The notes under the pieces are model-generated. The model was not told where the DNA came from. It saw only the letters and a program-made list of their open reading frames with translations, and ran no database searches. A program made the position numbers and the translations under genes. DNA of 64,000 nucleotides from Pogostemon cablin (Eukaryota; Streptophyta; Magnoliopsida; Lamiales; Lamiaceae): positions 16,547,117-16,611,116 of the forward strand of contig CM043009.1 in the NCBI GenBank assembly GCA_023678885.1, in the 5' to 3' direction. Shown one piece after another: positions 50,301 to 61,430 of this stretch (the stretch's first letter is position 1; every line of letters starts with the position of its first letter).

Positions 50301-52256
50301 TGATCATCGCTATTTTCACCTATATTTTAGTGTCTTTTTGCATGACTTTTCGTATTATTTTATCTGTATTTCATGTGTTATTTGATTGTGTTATGTGTTT
50401 TCATGGAAATATGTGTGAATGAGCCTAAATATGTTGAAAACAGGTGAAAAATAAAACGGCAGCTGAAACGAGTAAGAAACGGGGCCGTCGGGACCCAACT
50501 CGAGTTGTAAGCTACAACTCGAGTTGTCAACACGAGTTGAAGCCAACTCGAGTTGGGCCTAAAAATGTCCAAAATTATCCAGTAGCTCAACACGACTTGA
50601 GAGACCCAACTCGAGTTACCAACTCGAGTCGAGTTGGGGTCCAGAAATCATCCAGAGAGCTTACTCGAGTTGCAAGATCCAACTCGACTTGCAACTCGAG
50701 CCGAGTAAGGAGCAGGGCAGCAACCAAAGTTTGTACAGTGAGCCAACTCGACTTGCAAGCTGCAACTCGAGTTGCCAGCTCGAGTCGAGCTATCTTCCGA
50801 AGGATTTTCAGTTTAAGAGCCTCGCAACACGACTGAACAGGCGAGTGCACGAGTAGCCAACACGAGTCGAGCTATGTTAGCTCGAGTTATATTACAATAA
50901 ACTCGACTCGTGTTGCTAACTCGAGTTGGGAAGACCAACTCGAGTAAGGTCATTTTGGGCTAAAAATTCAGATTTTCACTTGCCAATGTGTGTAAGTATG
51001 TGTAAAAAGCCCATTTGATATTAAATTCGTGGCCCAACTTGGAGAGGGTATAAATAGCCTCAAGTTCAACATTTGAAGAGAGATTAGATATTCCACACAA
51101 GGATTTCACTCGTATACCTAGATCACACACCATTTCTTCCATTTTACTCCATCATCTTCATCCATCTTCATCCATTCTTCATCTCTTTCATTTAGGTGTT
51201 AAAGACCTCAAGAATTCAAGAGCTAGAGGTGGAGATCAATGAGTGTTGAAGATTCTCTACAAGGAATTGCTAGGGAAGATTTACATCTCTTTTGTTTATT
51301 ATTTGGATTTAAGACTATGGATGTGTGTAATGAATCATTTATGTGTTTTGTTACCATTATCATGTTAGGCTAATCCCTCTAGTAGGATTAGGAATATGAA
51401 GAGCACATTAGGTTTATATTATTATGTGGATTAAATTAGTTTTTGACTTAATTGATGTTGGTTTCTATTCATGGGCTTTAATTGTTTTGATGTTGTGATG
51501 GCATGGTTTGTTATTCATGAATGATTATTGGTTTAATGGATTGTTGATCAATGGATGGTTTATGATAATTATGTGCTATTATAATATTCATGTGTATATT
51601 GCTTGGAATAAGACGGAAACGACCCTCTTAAGTATTAGAAAGGCATTAGTAGACATCGAATTTGGGTTTGACCAAAAGGATATTTGAATTCGATGAGGGG
51701 AACCATTCCATTCGTTAGCTCTAGTACATAAAAATGGAGAGTTAATCCTAATTAGTACCTTGGAAGGGAGAATTGGGAATTAATTAGTACCTAGATAGAA
51801 GAGGTTAATGTTGGACTTTGATCTTAAGTGCCTTTGGGAGTCTCAAGTGGATCAACAACCTTTGTAACCCGAAAGGGAGCTTAGGATATAATAGTGATCA
51901 CCCTTAATCTACATCAATTGAGTTGAATTCCCTTGCATAATAATATGAATTGAATGTGCTTGGATGTTTCTAATCCCATGTTTTTCCATACTTAAACTTT
52001 AGCACCTATTCTCTTTTCTCATTAATCACATTTAATTGTCATTTCTCTTATTTGCTATTTTATTTACTTGCTACTTGTTTTAGTTGTTAATTTCAAACTC
52101 AAATCCCCTATCATCCTTACAAAAGTGACATAAACATGAGCACACGTATTTTACTAATACAAACCTAACCTCTTTGTGGTTCGATAATTTTATTTCTTGG
52201 GATATACTTCTACAACGATCGAGTATTCTTGCTCGTGAGTATAAAATATTCAAACA
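50301..52256 (+). mobile_element. Solo LTR (1.96 kb) inserted in the gypsy integrase
   Basis: Begins TGATCATCGCTATTTTCACC and ends AAAATATTCAAACA (TG…CA). Flanks GAGTC (50296-50300) and GAGTT (52257-52261) are a 5-bp duplication with one mismatch, and the integrase reading resumes exactly across it. A TATA box GGTATAAATAGCC lies at 51046. No internal domain is present. A palindrome-rich array occupies its upstream part. Confidence 0.88.
50490..50960. repeat. CTCGAG palindrome array in the solo LTR
   Basis: About twenty copies of an AACTCGAGTTG core and variants (CAACTCGAGTTG is a perfect 12-bp palindrome; AACTCGAGTCGAGTTGG, CAACTCGACTTG, CAACACGAGT), spaced irregularly at 10-60 bp. It ends about 90 bp before the TATA box. 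This is the CpG-densest stretch of the window's AT-rich background. Confidence 0.9.
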
Positions 52257-52439
52257 GAGTTTCGCCAGTGGATGATCTAGAGGTAGTTCTGTATGACCAA
52301 AGAACTCCCGAGAGCTCTTCTACCCAACTCCCTTTAAGTCCTTCGATGCGCGCTTTCAACGTGTGCTTGATTATTTTATTCATGCTTCTACTTGACCATT
52401 GGACTGAGGGTGGTAGGGTATGCTAGAGAGATTTTTTAT

Positions 52440-53160
52440 CTTTAAGTCGGCACAGAACTTAATGATTTTTTTCCTTCGAATTTTTTGCCATTATCAGTAA
52501 CTAAGGCGTGAGGTATGCCAAACCGACAGACGATATTTTTCCAGATAAAGGTAGTCATTTTTCTTCGGTTATACTCACAAGTGCTTCAGCTTCTGCCCAT
52601 TTCGTGAAGTAATCCACCGCTACTACCGCAAACTTGACCCCTCCTTTTCCAAGTGGAAATGGGCCAATTATATCCATTCCCCATTTTGTAAACGGCCAGG
52701 GGCTGAATACCGAGATCAACTCTTTCGGTGGGCTCTGCAGCATGGGAGCAATACGTTGGCACTGAGTACATGCTCTTGCATAATTGATTGCGTCTTTTTT
52801 CAGTGTTGGCCAGAAATAGCCTTGACGTAATATTTTATTGGCCAGAGCTAGACCACCAGTGTGGTTACCGCAAATCCCTTCATGTACTTCTGCTAAGGCA
52901 TACTTTCCTTCTTCCTCCGTGAGGCACTTCAGTAGCGGAGTGGTGAAGCCTCTCTTGTATAGTCGTTCCTCTATTAGAAGATATCTGGCTGCTCGTATCC
53001 TAAGCTATCTAGCCTTTACTTTGTCAGAGGGCTCCTCTCCCTCCTTCAAATACTGGATGATGGGAGTCATCCAAGAATCCGCTGTGGGTTCTACTAGACA
53101 GACGAGCTCTTGAAAAAGGCTGCTCTTCTCCAATTTTGTTATGTTAATGACGTTTAAGTT
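52440..53160 (-). pseudogene. Gypsy integrase, N-terminal and catalytic part
   Basis: Minus-strand text includes the zinc-binding region (NHTGGLALANKILRQGYFWP, then ACTQCQRIAPMLQSPP) and the catalytic core start (PWPFTKWGMDIIGPFP, VVAVDYFTKWAEAEAL). Between core and the solo LTR it reads ENGKKFEGKKSLSSVPT-like sequence and SYRTTSRSSTGET. Frameshifts separate the pieces. Confidence 0.88.
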
Positions 53161-53329
53161 CTCAGCTCATTCGTAGGTGGCGAGCCTTGCTAGTGCATCT
53201 GCTTGGGTGTTTTACTTCGTGGGATTTGCTCCAAGTATACCTGTTGAAACTTCTTCATGTGCTCAGCCACTAATTTTTTATACACGCCCATCTGCCCTTC
53301 CTTTACTTCATAATTCCCTCGTACCTGAT

Positions 53330-53690
53330 TCACCATCAATTGAGAATCACTGAAGATTGAAGTTCAGTTATTCCCTTTGAAAGAGCCATTCGAAGTCCAG
53401 CCAAGAGCTTTATATTCTGCTTTATTGTTTGTAGCATTGAAACTGAAGCGTATTGCCTAACAGAAGGTACTTGACTCTGGGCTTGTAAGTACTACTCCAG
53501 CCCCCGAGCAAGACGAAGTGGAGGAGCCATCAATAAACATTTTCCATGGACGAGAGAGATTTTTCGGCACAGTGGGTGGCATTGTCAGCTCTACAATAAA
53601 GTCGGCTAGAGCTTGTGCTTTGATTGTTGTTCTCAGAGCATAATGGATATCGAACTGCCCAAGCTCAATCGCCCACTTGAGCATTCGTCC
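53330..53690 (-). pseudogene. Second (archaeal-type) RNase H of the gypsy element
   Basis: The minus frame reads QALADFIVELTMPP, WKMFIDGSSTSSCSGAGVVL and, after a stop near 53457, FSFNATNNKAEYKAL. The FIDGS and NNKAEYxAL motifs are those of the extra RNase H in Tat-lineage elements. The TAG stop breaks it. Confidence 0.85.
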
Positions 53691-54995
53691 TGCCGAATCA
53701 GGGCGGCGAAGGACTTTCTTAGAAGGAAGGTTGTCAGAACTTCAATGGTATGCTCAAAGAAGTATGGTCTTAGCTTTCTTGCACTCATGACTAAGGCATA
53801 GGCTAATTTTTCCATAGCGGGGTACCATAGCTCGGCTTCATGTAGTACTTGACTGACAAAGTAGACTGGCTTTTGGGCACCATCTTCAGTTCGAACTAGC
53901 ACAGAGCTTATGGCTGTGTTAGTGGCAGCTAGGTATAAGTTGAGCTTTTCACCCGGCTATAGTTTTGAAAAGATTAGAGGGTTGGAAAGGTGCTCCTTTG
54001 ATTTTCTCAAATGCGGCTTGACAAGTGGGAGTCCACTCGAACTTGTCCTTTCTAATGGCATCAAAGAATGGTTTATATTTTTCCGTAGCTCGGGAAATAA
54101 ACCTGCTCAAGGAAGCAAGTCTTCCAGTGAGCTTCTGGACTTCTCTTCTGTGGCGCGGGGGTTGCATGTCAATGATGGCCCTAACTTTCCCTGGGTTAGT
54201 CTCAATTCCTCTATGGCTAACCATGTAGCCTAAAAATTTTCCAGATCCTACTCCAAATATGCATTTCTTGGGATTAAACTTCATTCTATAGTACCGCAGA
54301 ATCTCAAAAGTTTCATTGAGGTGTTTAATGTGATCTGCCATTTTCAGGCTTTTTACAAGCATGTTATCAACATACACCTCTATGGTTTTTCCAAGTTGAG
54401 CTGCAAACATCTTGTTGACCAACCGCTGGTAAGTTGCTCCAGCATTCTTGAGTCCAAATGGCATCATCACCCAACAGTAGAGACCATGCTCAGTGTAGAA
54501 TGCGGTCTTTTCTACGTCATCTGGGTGCATGGGGATTTGGTGATAACCAGTGTATGCATCCATGAAGCTCATGAGCTCGTGCCCTGTGGTGGAGTCAACT
54601 AGCTGGTCTATGTGTGGCAGAGGGAAACTTTCTTTGGGACAAGCACTATTCAGATAAGTAAAGTCTATACATAGTCGCCAGTTACCATTGGGCTTCTGGA
54701 CTAGTACTGGGTTAGCTACCCATGAGGGGTATAGAGCCTCTCTTACCAAGTTTTTGGACAACAGCTTTCGAACCTCACCATCAAGCGCATAGATTTTTTC
54801 GGGGCTAAGCTTTCATCTTTTTTGTTGAATTGGCTCGATCTTGGGATCCACTTGTAGTCGGTGACATGCATGCTTGGGGTTGATTCCTAGCATATCTAAT
54901 GGGTTCCAAGCAAAGACATCAAGGTTGGATTTGAGGAACTCGATAAGTGTTGCACGGAAAGGCTCCAGCAGCTCGGATCCAATACTGAGTTCCAT
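53633..54995 (-). pseudogene. Gypsy reverse transcriptase and RNase H, YVDN active site
   Basis: RT runs 54995 to about 54050: PLDMLGINPKHACHRLQVDP, WVANPVLVQKPNGNWRLCID, DAYTGYHQIPMHPDDVEKTA, MMPFGLKNAGATYQRLVNKM, then VYVDNMLVKS. The last catalytic Asp of YVDD is Asn here, expected to abolish polymerase activity. RNase H follows with AVLVRTEDGAQKPVYFVSQV-like text, YPAMEKLAYALVMSARKLRP and a frameshift near 53960. Confidence 0.93.
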
Positions 54996-55909
54996 TTTAG
55001 GATTGTTCGGGTCGAGTTGAACGCCTATTGGTTCTTCAACAGGAGCAGCTCATCTCTTTTCTCTGATTTTCCATCGTGGGTCAGAGAACTCATCACCAGG
55101 CCCAATATCCATATCCATGGGCTATGGCATTTCCGGCAGTGGCTCTCCCTTGCATCAACTCTAAGCTCCGGCTCATTAAGTTGTTGATCAGGCACATTTT
55201 CCACAAGTTCTAGAGCATTTTCTTCAACATTGTGTGGTAGAGCTGGCAAGTCCGCCTCCATTGGGATTGATATATTTTCTTCTACTTGGTAGAGCTGGGC
55301 GATGGCACAAGTTATATTCAGTGATTTGCTGATGGCGGCAGTGCCTTGAATCTTCTAGATTTTTTCTCTGAGTAACTCTTCCATATGCCGTAGCTATAAT
55401 ATTTGTGTTGTAGCTTGGTGGTTGAGCTCGTCCACCCGACTCAGTAGCTCTGGAATGCTTTCATTACGAAGGGCGGCCAGAAGGCTGGCTATCTCTGCAC
55501 TAAGATCCTGGGCTACGGGAGCTTGGTTGAGAGGTTGTGAGCTTAGCTCTTCTTCTGCATGCACCTCGGGTGACATAGCCTGCTGTTTTTCGCTCGAGGA
55601 TCCTTTCTCCAAGACATTAAGATCATGTCTTGTCGGTTCCAAGTAAGAACACACTCCCGAGACCTCCTCTAGTGACCTCTGATAGTTGCCGACCATCCCT
55701 CATCAGTGACAAACTTCAAGATGAGTGAAAGGTGGATGCGACAGCATTGAATCCGTGAAGGAATGGCCTACCCAATATGCAGTTGTATGTATCAAGACCA
55801 TCTACAATCTTGAAAAGAAGATCTCTTTCCTAACATATGCTCCCGTCGGCGTTGGATAGCCAACTGTCATAGTGATTTCCCCACTAGGCTTTGTATTTGC
55901 CCCTCCGAA

Positions 55910-56272
55910 TCATTGTATGAAATCAGTGCATAGAAGGACATGGTCAGTAAAATCACCAAGCTTTCGGAAGGTAGAGGCAAAGATGACATTGGTGTAAGCC
56001 CCCGTGTCCACCATGCATCGATGTACTTTGACCCCTGCAATAATGGGAGAGATTATCAGTGCATCATTGTGAGGTGTTACTACTCTGACCATATCTCCAT
56101 CATTGAAGGTTATGCAATAGTGCGGGAGTACGTCTATGCCCTCATTACATCGTAGATAGGCATTGGTAAAGGCTCTCAACTCCATCTTTCTCTGTTTTTT
56201 AGGAGTTGGGCGACGAGCTCGAGGTTCCAACAAATGTATCTTTAAGTGTAAGGATTTTGGGTACTTGGGCAT
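55910..56272 (-). pseudogene. Gypsy aspartic protease
   Basis: The minus frame has ISPIIAGVKVHRCMVDTGAY, with the DTG active-site triad of retroviral-type proteases. The frame continues from gag with an offset near 56200. Downstream, 55910-55000 is a variable linker with no recognised domain. Confidence 0.85.
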
Positions 56273-58020
56273 GCGGTGCGACAGCTCTATTTGGTGGTGG
56301 GAGAGCTGCCTCTGGTCGGGGATCTGGCTGTTCGACCTCTCTAGCTGCTCCTCTACGGCGCTTTAAGCCGGTTATCAAATTTTCCAGTTGCCCCGCGTGG
56401 TACAGCTTCCATAGCTCCAACAGCAAATCCCGACATTCATCAGTATTGTGCCCTATGGACTCATGGTACTTGCAGAATTTCTTTTTGTTTAGATTGCACT
56501 GGTCAGCCATTATCTTCCTTGGTGGTCGTAGGACCTGTTTGTCTTTGATTTGCATGAACAATTGCTCTGGTCCCATGCTCAAGACCTCTGTCATTTCTCT
56601 TACTTGTACTGGATCTAGAAATGGCTTGAAAGCTGTGGGGGCCTTATACTTTTTCTCTGGAGCTGGACGCTTCCCCTTTTTCTTTTCAAACTTGGGAGTG
56701 CTCTGCTCAGGTTTATTACACGTCTTGTCTCCAAGCTTTTCGTCTAGCCTGATGCAATGTTGGGCCCTCTCCATGAAGTTAGAGAATGATGTTCGAAAGT
56801 CCTGTTGGATAGATTTCCAAAGTCTGGAGCCTTCACGGAGTCCTGCGATGGCTAGGTAAATCGCAGCTTCATCACCGATACTCACGCCTTCATTTTTTGT
56901 GGTGATGAATCGTGCGATATAGTATTTGGTGGACTCTTCGGGAGCTTGTTTGATGCTTGCCAAATCTTGCTTTGGTGCCTTCCCTTTGCTTGCATAAGCG
57001 TACTGCGTGCAGAATAACTGCTGTAACTCTTCCTAACTACTGACGGAGTAAGGAGGAAGAGAAGAAAACCATTGGTGCGCTTTATCACCTAACGTGAGAA
57101 GGAAGTGTCGGCAGTTTGTCGCCCCAGTGCTACCTTGCGTTGTCATCCATGAAGTGTATTTTTTTATGTGGACAGCAGGGTCAGATTCACTATCGTACTG
57201 CGGGATCTGCGGTAGTTTGATCTTTGTCCTTTTGCTTGAGGAGTTGTCTCAGGACCTCTGGTGAGAGTGGGGACTGTCCAGCAAGAGGATCTATGCCCTT
57301 TTGCTCGAGGAGTTGGTGATTCTCCAAATCTTCCATTCTTCTCAGTAAGGCTTCTAAGACCTCATTTCTGATGGGATCATTCTCCCTTCGATTGTTGGCT
57401 CGATCCTCAGGGTGAATAGGTTGCCGCCTTCCCAGAGGAGCTTTCTCGGGAGCGGGTGCGAATGACTGGGTAGAGGCCACAGGTTGGTTCCTTGCGCGTC
57501 GAGCATCAAGGTTCTGCCGCAGATCTTGGCGGCCTATCCTGTCATGGACAAGTCCCTGAGGTTGAGCGCCCGAACTTACAGCGGGACACATGCCGTGGTT
57601 AGCTCCTTGATTTCCCTCTTGCTGATTTCTTTCTTGCCGTCTGCGAGGCTGAGAACCTGAGCTTTCAACTTGGCGTGGATTGTTGTTAGCATGTCCTTGA
57701 GGTTGAGAGCCTGAGCTTACAACATGGCCTGGATTGTTGTTAGCATGCCCTTGAGGCTGAGAACCTGAGGTTGCAACATGGTGTGGATTGTTGTTAGCAC
57801 ATTGATTCCTCTCTTGTTGATTTCTCTCCTGACGCTCACGTATTACGTCACGAGCATCAGGTCTCGCTCTCCTACCACGAGGAGCTGGTCGCTCTGAGGC
57901 AAATCTTATAGAGTGAGTTGTAGAGGTTATGGTGCGAGTATCACTGCTGCTGAAGCTCAGCCTGGCTTGTGGATTGTTGGCTGCTTGGGCGTTGGCGCCA
58001 TTATTAGCCCTCTCCACGGA
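56199..58020 (-). pseudogene. Gypsy gag
   Basis: Begins at ATG 58017. The N-terminal part (58017-57190) is polar and carries imperfect 18-residue repeats (SSGSQPQGHANNNP), encoded at about 57590-57800. A stop at 57190 and a frame change near 57090-56960 precede the gag core (SIKQAPEESTKYYIARFITT, GLREGSRLWKSIQQDFRTSF) and a zinc-binding segment FCKYHESIGHNTDEC at about 56480. This would make the capsid. Confidence 0.9.
57590..57810 (-). repeat. 54-bp tandem repeat in gag
   Basis: Three to four copies of a unit containing GCATGTCCTTGAGGTTGAGA and TGGATTGTTGTTAGCA, giving the 18-residue protein repeat. In-frame expansion. Confidence 0.85.
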
Positions 58021-58221
58021 TGCCAGCCGCTAAGTTAGGGAAGCTATAAGTTCTCGTAGCTCAGCGAGGTTGTCTGGAATATGCGCACCATTGTTAATGT
58101 AATTTGGAGGGGAATCAGCTCTAAGGGAGCTCCTTCCTTCCTACATCTCGACGAGACGAATGCGTGATGGATTTAGAAAGTATAAAAGAAAAGAGAAAAT
58201 AGAGTAAGTGAGGGCAAGGGC

Positions 58222-58240
58222 CCTCCTTCTAGCGCCAAAA
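58222..58240 (-). other. Primer-binding site region of the gypsy element
   Basis: On the minus strand TTTTGGCGCTAGAAGGAGGG follows the 5' LTR end directly, the position where a tRNA 3' end primes reverse transcription. The tRNA was not identified. Confidence 0.65.
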
Positions 58241-59124
58241 TGTTGACGTGTGATTTTTATAAGATGTATTTTGAGATTAAAATATGAATAAGCCGACGAA
58301 ATCAATACTAAATAAGATTAGAACTCTATTTTCTTTCTTTTTTGGTAAGTAATCATACCAAGGATATCGACAGTAACTTATATGGAAAAATACAAGGGAG
58401 AAGGATGAACATTTCAAGCTATTTTTGGTAATGAAAGTGAGATGATCATTATCGGATGGTCCTGGTGCTATTTATAGGCGAAGATCCGTGAACATATTTA
58501 ATGCGGCGCAATCATGAGAAACTAGGCTCCTAGGATGTAGACTCACTTTCTATTTATTACGAAAATCTTATCTATATTTTCCCTGATACGATGAGATCCC
58601 TGGGATTTGATGTTTCCTGCCTTGAAAGTATCCTCTGTTCTACTACAGGGGATTAGAAGTCATAGTACAACAGACAGAGAGCATGCAGTGGTGGTTGGGC
58701 CACTGAACCACTGGAGAATTGGTGCCGTAGGCTGAGCTGCCAAGCTGAGAGTTGCCTACAGTGGCACTTTACTGTGGTGTGGTTGGCGAGCTACTGCGGC
58801 GTGGTGTGGTTGGCGGGCTGCGACGTGGGTCGAGCTACTACGGCATGCCAAGTCTATCCGAGTTGTGGAGTGTTGTTGGGTGCGGCTGTCACGTCTTTGC
58901 CAAGCTATGAGATGCTGCTGCTATGTGGTGAGGTGAAGCCTGAAGCCGTAGAATAATCTCTTATGTGGGTCCGTCCTGTGAAACCGCATTATGGAACAAC
59001 CTGCTACCACATATATAGCTGGAATGTATGGTTATAAATGACATGTAGTGTATGGTGTTGGGTAGGACTACCATAAATGGGTTTTAACTAGTACTATGGG
59101 CAGCCTTTTGTCGAGCTACCAACA
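58241..59124 (-). repeat. 5' LTR of the gypsy element
   Basis: 884 bp; plus strand begins TGTTGACGTGTGATTT and ends GAGCTACCAACA. Closely similar to 45133-45946. Confidence 0.94.
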
Positions 59125-59305
59125 GATAATATCCACAAAAAATAATTATTATACATTTATGAGACTCACACACAATACTAATATAATCATAAACTATGCA
59201 TTAAAATATAATATCTATTAATCCACGACACATTAAAATATTAAGTTCTTAAATTTTCGTGCAAACCATAACCAAAACTATTTAAATGGGATGGAAGAAG
59301 TAGAT
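59125..59305. mobile_element. Degenerate Stowaway-like remnant beside the gypsy LTR
   Basis: Ends ATGGGATGGAAGAAGTAG and holds CACACACAATACTAATATAA and AATTTTCGTGCAAACC, like other Stowaway copies. The gypsy element probably inserted into it. Confidence 0.4.
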
Positions 59306-59564
59306 CATACCAATTCTGTAATACTCACTTCGTTACACATATTAACGCACACTTTCTATTTTGAGGTGTTTCAGGTATTTGTGTACTTTTCATTAATAAT
59401 AAAACCACACTATATATCTTACCTACTTTTTACTCTTTATAGTTTATTTTTCAATCTCAATAATTTTATTTATTTTTTTACAGTTTATTTATTTTTTCCA
59501 ATAACTTTATTTAGCATTTTTTTAGATTATTACAAACTAACTCCTACTTTTTCATATTTTATAT

Positions 59565-59948
59565 GGCAAAAGCTCCTGTGCACCCGGGCGCACGGAACAC
59601 TTTCCGTGCGCCTTTAGAAATTTGTGCTAAATTGTATACCTTTTAGTATACAGATGTGTACCCTTTATTTTCTAAAGAAAAATCTGGGCGCACGAACAAC
59701 ACTCCGTGCGCCTTTAGAATTTTGTGTTAAATTGTATACCTTTTAGTATAAAAATGTGTACCCTTTATTTTCTAAAGAAAAAAAAATATTAATGAAAAGT
59801 GTATACCCTTTAGAACAAAATTGTGTACCTTTTAGTAATTAAAGTGTATACCCTTTAGACCAAATTAATGTGCCCTTACCCATAATACAAAATTTCTAAA
59901 GGCGCACGGAATGTGTTCCGTGCGCCCGGGTGCACGCAAGCCTCACTC
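59565..59948. mobile_element. MULE-like MITE, copy 2 (384 bp)
   Basis: Exact 9-bp duplication ATTTTATAT (59556-59564, 59949-59957). Nearly identical to 28202-28584, including the internal ~105-bp duplication. Its right arm is better preserved (GCGCACGGAATGTGTTCCGT then GCGCCCGGG). Confidence 0.92.
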
Positions 59949-60132
59949 ATTTTATATATTAAAAAAAATAAAAAATTTTAAGTTCTATATTTGTACAAAC
60001 GGACATACGTGGATATTTATTGAGTTAAAAAAAATTCTTTAATATTTATCATTTTGAGTGATACGCTTATAGATATATTATTTAATTATGTTAGTGACAT
60101 ATTTAAATGTATAGTTTTATATATTTATATAT

Positions 60133-60400
60133 TGGGGTGTTCATCGGATCGGGTTTTGACTTGGAGTACCTGTAATTTTGGATTTGAAAATATATTATTG
60201 AACTTGAACGAATATTTCATGAACCCAATATTTTAGATACCTGAAAAAATCAAGTATTCGATTCAGGTTACTCGAAAACGTTTTTTTGTTTTTTCATTTT
60301 ATTCTTCTTTCGAATCGACATTTTCTTGTGATTAATTGAGTGTGATTTAAATAATTTTTTTTAACATTTGGTTTTTTTTGGAGACAATGTTTTATACTCC
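60133..60400. mobile_element. hAT-like 5' end fragment
   Basis: Starts TTGGGGTGTTCATCGGATCG and carries ACCCAATATTTTAGATACCT and TTCAGGTTACTCGAAAA. Related to 30950-31425 but without the foldback insertion. The right end is not found. Confidence 0.5.
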
Positions 60401-60700
60401 CTCTTCCCCTATCCCGGTCCTAATGATTACGTTTGCCTTTTGCACTGACATTAAGAAATATAATATTTTAATATATATTAAAATAAAAGATATACTCCCT
60501 CCGTCCCAGTGCATTGCGAACACTACCTTATTATAAACTATAGGTAACTGTCTCCATTTCACTGGGACGGAGGGAGTAATATTTTAATGTATAGTAGGTA
60601 GTTATATTAGTGTTGTAGATATAAGAGAGATATTTTAATTATTATATGAATCTCATATACCAAAAAGGAAAATATAACCATTAAAATGGAACGCTTAAAT
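60397..60700. mobile_element. Stowaway-like element interrupted by a smaller Stowaway
   Basis: Left terminus CTCCCTCTTCCCCTATCCCG; typical interior resumes after the inserted element (TATAGTAGGTAGTTATATTA). The right terminus is eroded or lost at about 60700. Confidence 0.55.
60495..60576. mobile_element. Short Stowaway MITE (82 bp), nested
   Basis: Left terminus CTCCCTCCGTCCCAGTG, right terminus CACTGGGACGGAGGGAG, a 17-bp perfect inverted repeat, flanked by TA. Much shorter than the ~230-bp copies and unlike them inside. Confidence 0.92.
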
Positions 60701-60712
60701 TGAAAATATATA

Positions 60713-60938
60713 CTCCATCCGTTCCAAGCTAAGAGTCCCATTTGATTTTGAGCACGTGGATTAAGAAATATTATTATTTAATGTGTAGTGGGTAATTGTA
60801 TTAGTGAGTGTGGAGCCCCATGTTTTAATTGTATTAGTGGCTGTGGGTAGGTCTCATGTGTCCAAAAAATGAAATAGGACTCTTTGAGTGGGACGATCAA
60901 AATGATAAAATGACCCTCTTAGCCTGGGACGGAGGGAG
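60713..60938. mobile_element. Stowaway MITE
   Basis: Left terminus CTCCATCCGTTCCAAGCTA, right terminus TAGCCTGGGACGGAGGGAG, flanked by TA. Subterminal AGAGTCC/GACCCTCTT also inverted. Confidence 0.9.
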
Positions 60939-61430
60939 TACTGTACTAACTATTAGTATGGAATATTTCTATCACAATTATTTTTTTCTTAATTTTTAAA
61001 TAATTATAAAGAATATATTAAATTCAGAGTATTAATTTTTGACAATAATTCTTTTAATAGTTATATTTTTTTTATATTTGTATCCTTATTACTACCATGT
61101 TAGTAATAAAAGAATTTACCATGTACCTCATTAGTAATAAAAGCATCTCAGAAGATACTCATTACCTCCTTAAAAAAAAAGTAACCGAATAAGAAACAAT
61201 AATACTCAACATCATAGGACTTCTACCAATTTGTGCCAAGTATCAAACTGTCAAAAGATATACCCAAATTCCATTGTCATGAAAACAGCAACTTTAATAT
61301 AGGACATTGATCTCTTCACTCATAATGAGAAGGCATACCTAATCAAAGGTAGAGAGAGAAGGCCATCAATGTCACATAACCATTCTACTTTACTCCCAAC
61401 CCTCAGAGAGCGCTCTGTTATTTGCATAAG

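Larger units (their letters stand above)
45133..59124 (-). mobile_element. Ty3-gypsy LTR retrotransposon, Tat-like, defective
   Basis: On the minus strand: 5' LTR 59124-58241, primer-binding region, gag, protease, RT, RNase H, second RNase H, integrase, non-coding and antisense-gene region, polypurine tract, 3' LTR 45946-45133. A second, archaeal-type RNase H between RT/RNase H and integrase is the mark of the Tat lineage. An opposite-strand gene (46519-49260) and a solo LTR (50301-52256) are inside. The 3' LTR lacks its last 76 bp, so no target duplication remains. Confidence 0.95.

Noticed and set aside
50444..50836. Plus-strand ORF of 130 codons (Ser/Arg/Thr-rich)
   Set aside because: Produced by the repeated AACTCGAGTTG words; the opposite strand is equally open.
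55422..56859. Plus-strand ORFs opposite gag and protease
   Set aside because: Shadow frames of the minus-strand gag-pol; unlike the 46808-49048 gene they show no domain, intron or promoter.
59291..59617. Plus-strand ORF of 108 codons
   Set aside because: Phe/Tyr/Leu-rich translation of T-rich spacer running into the MULE-like MITE; no similarity to any family.
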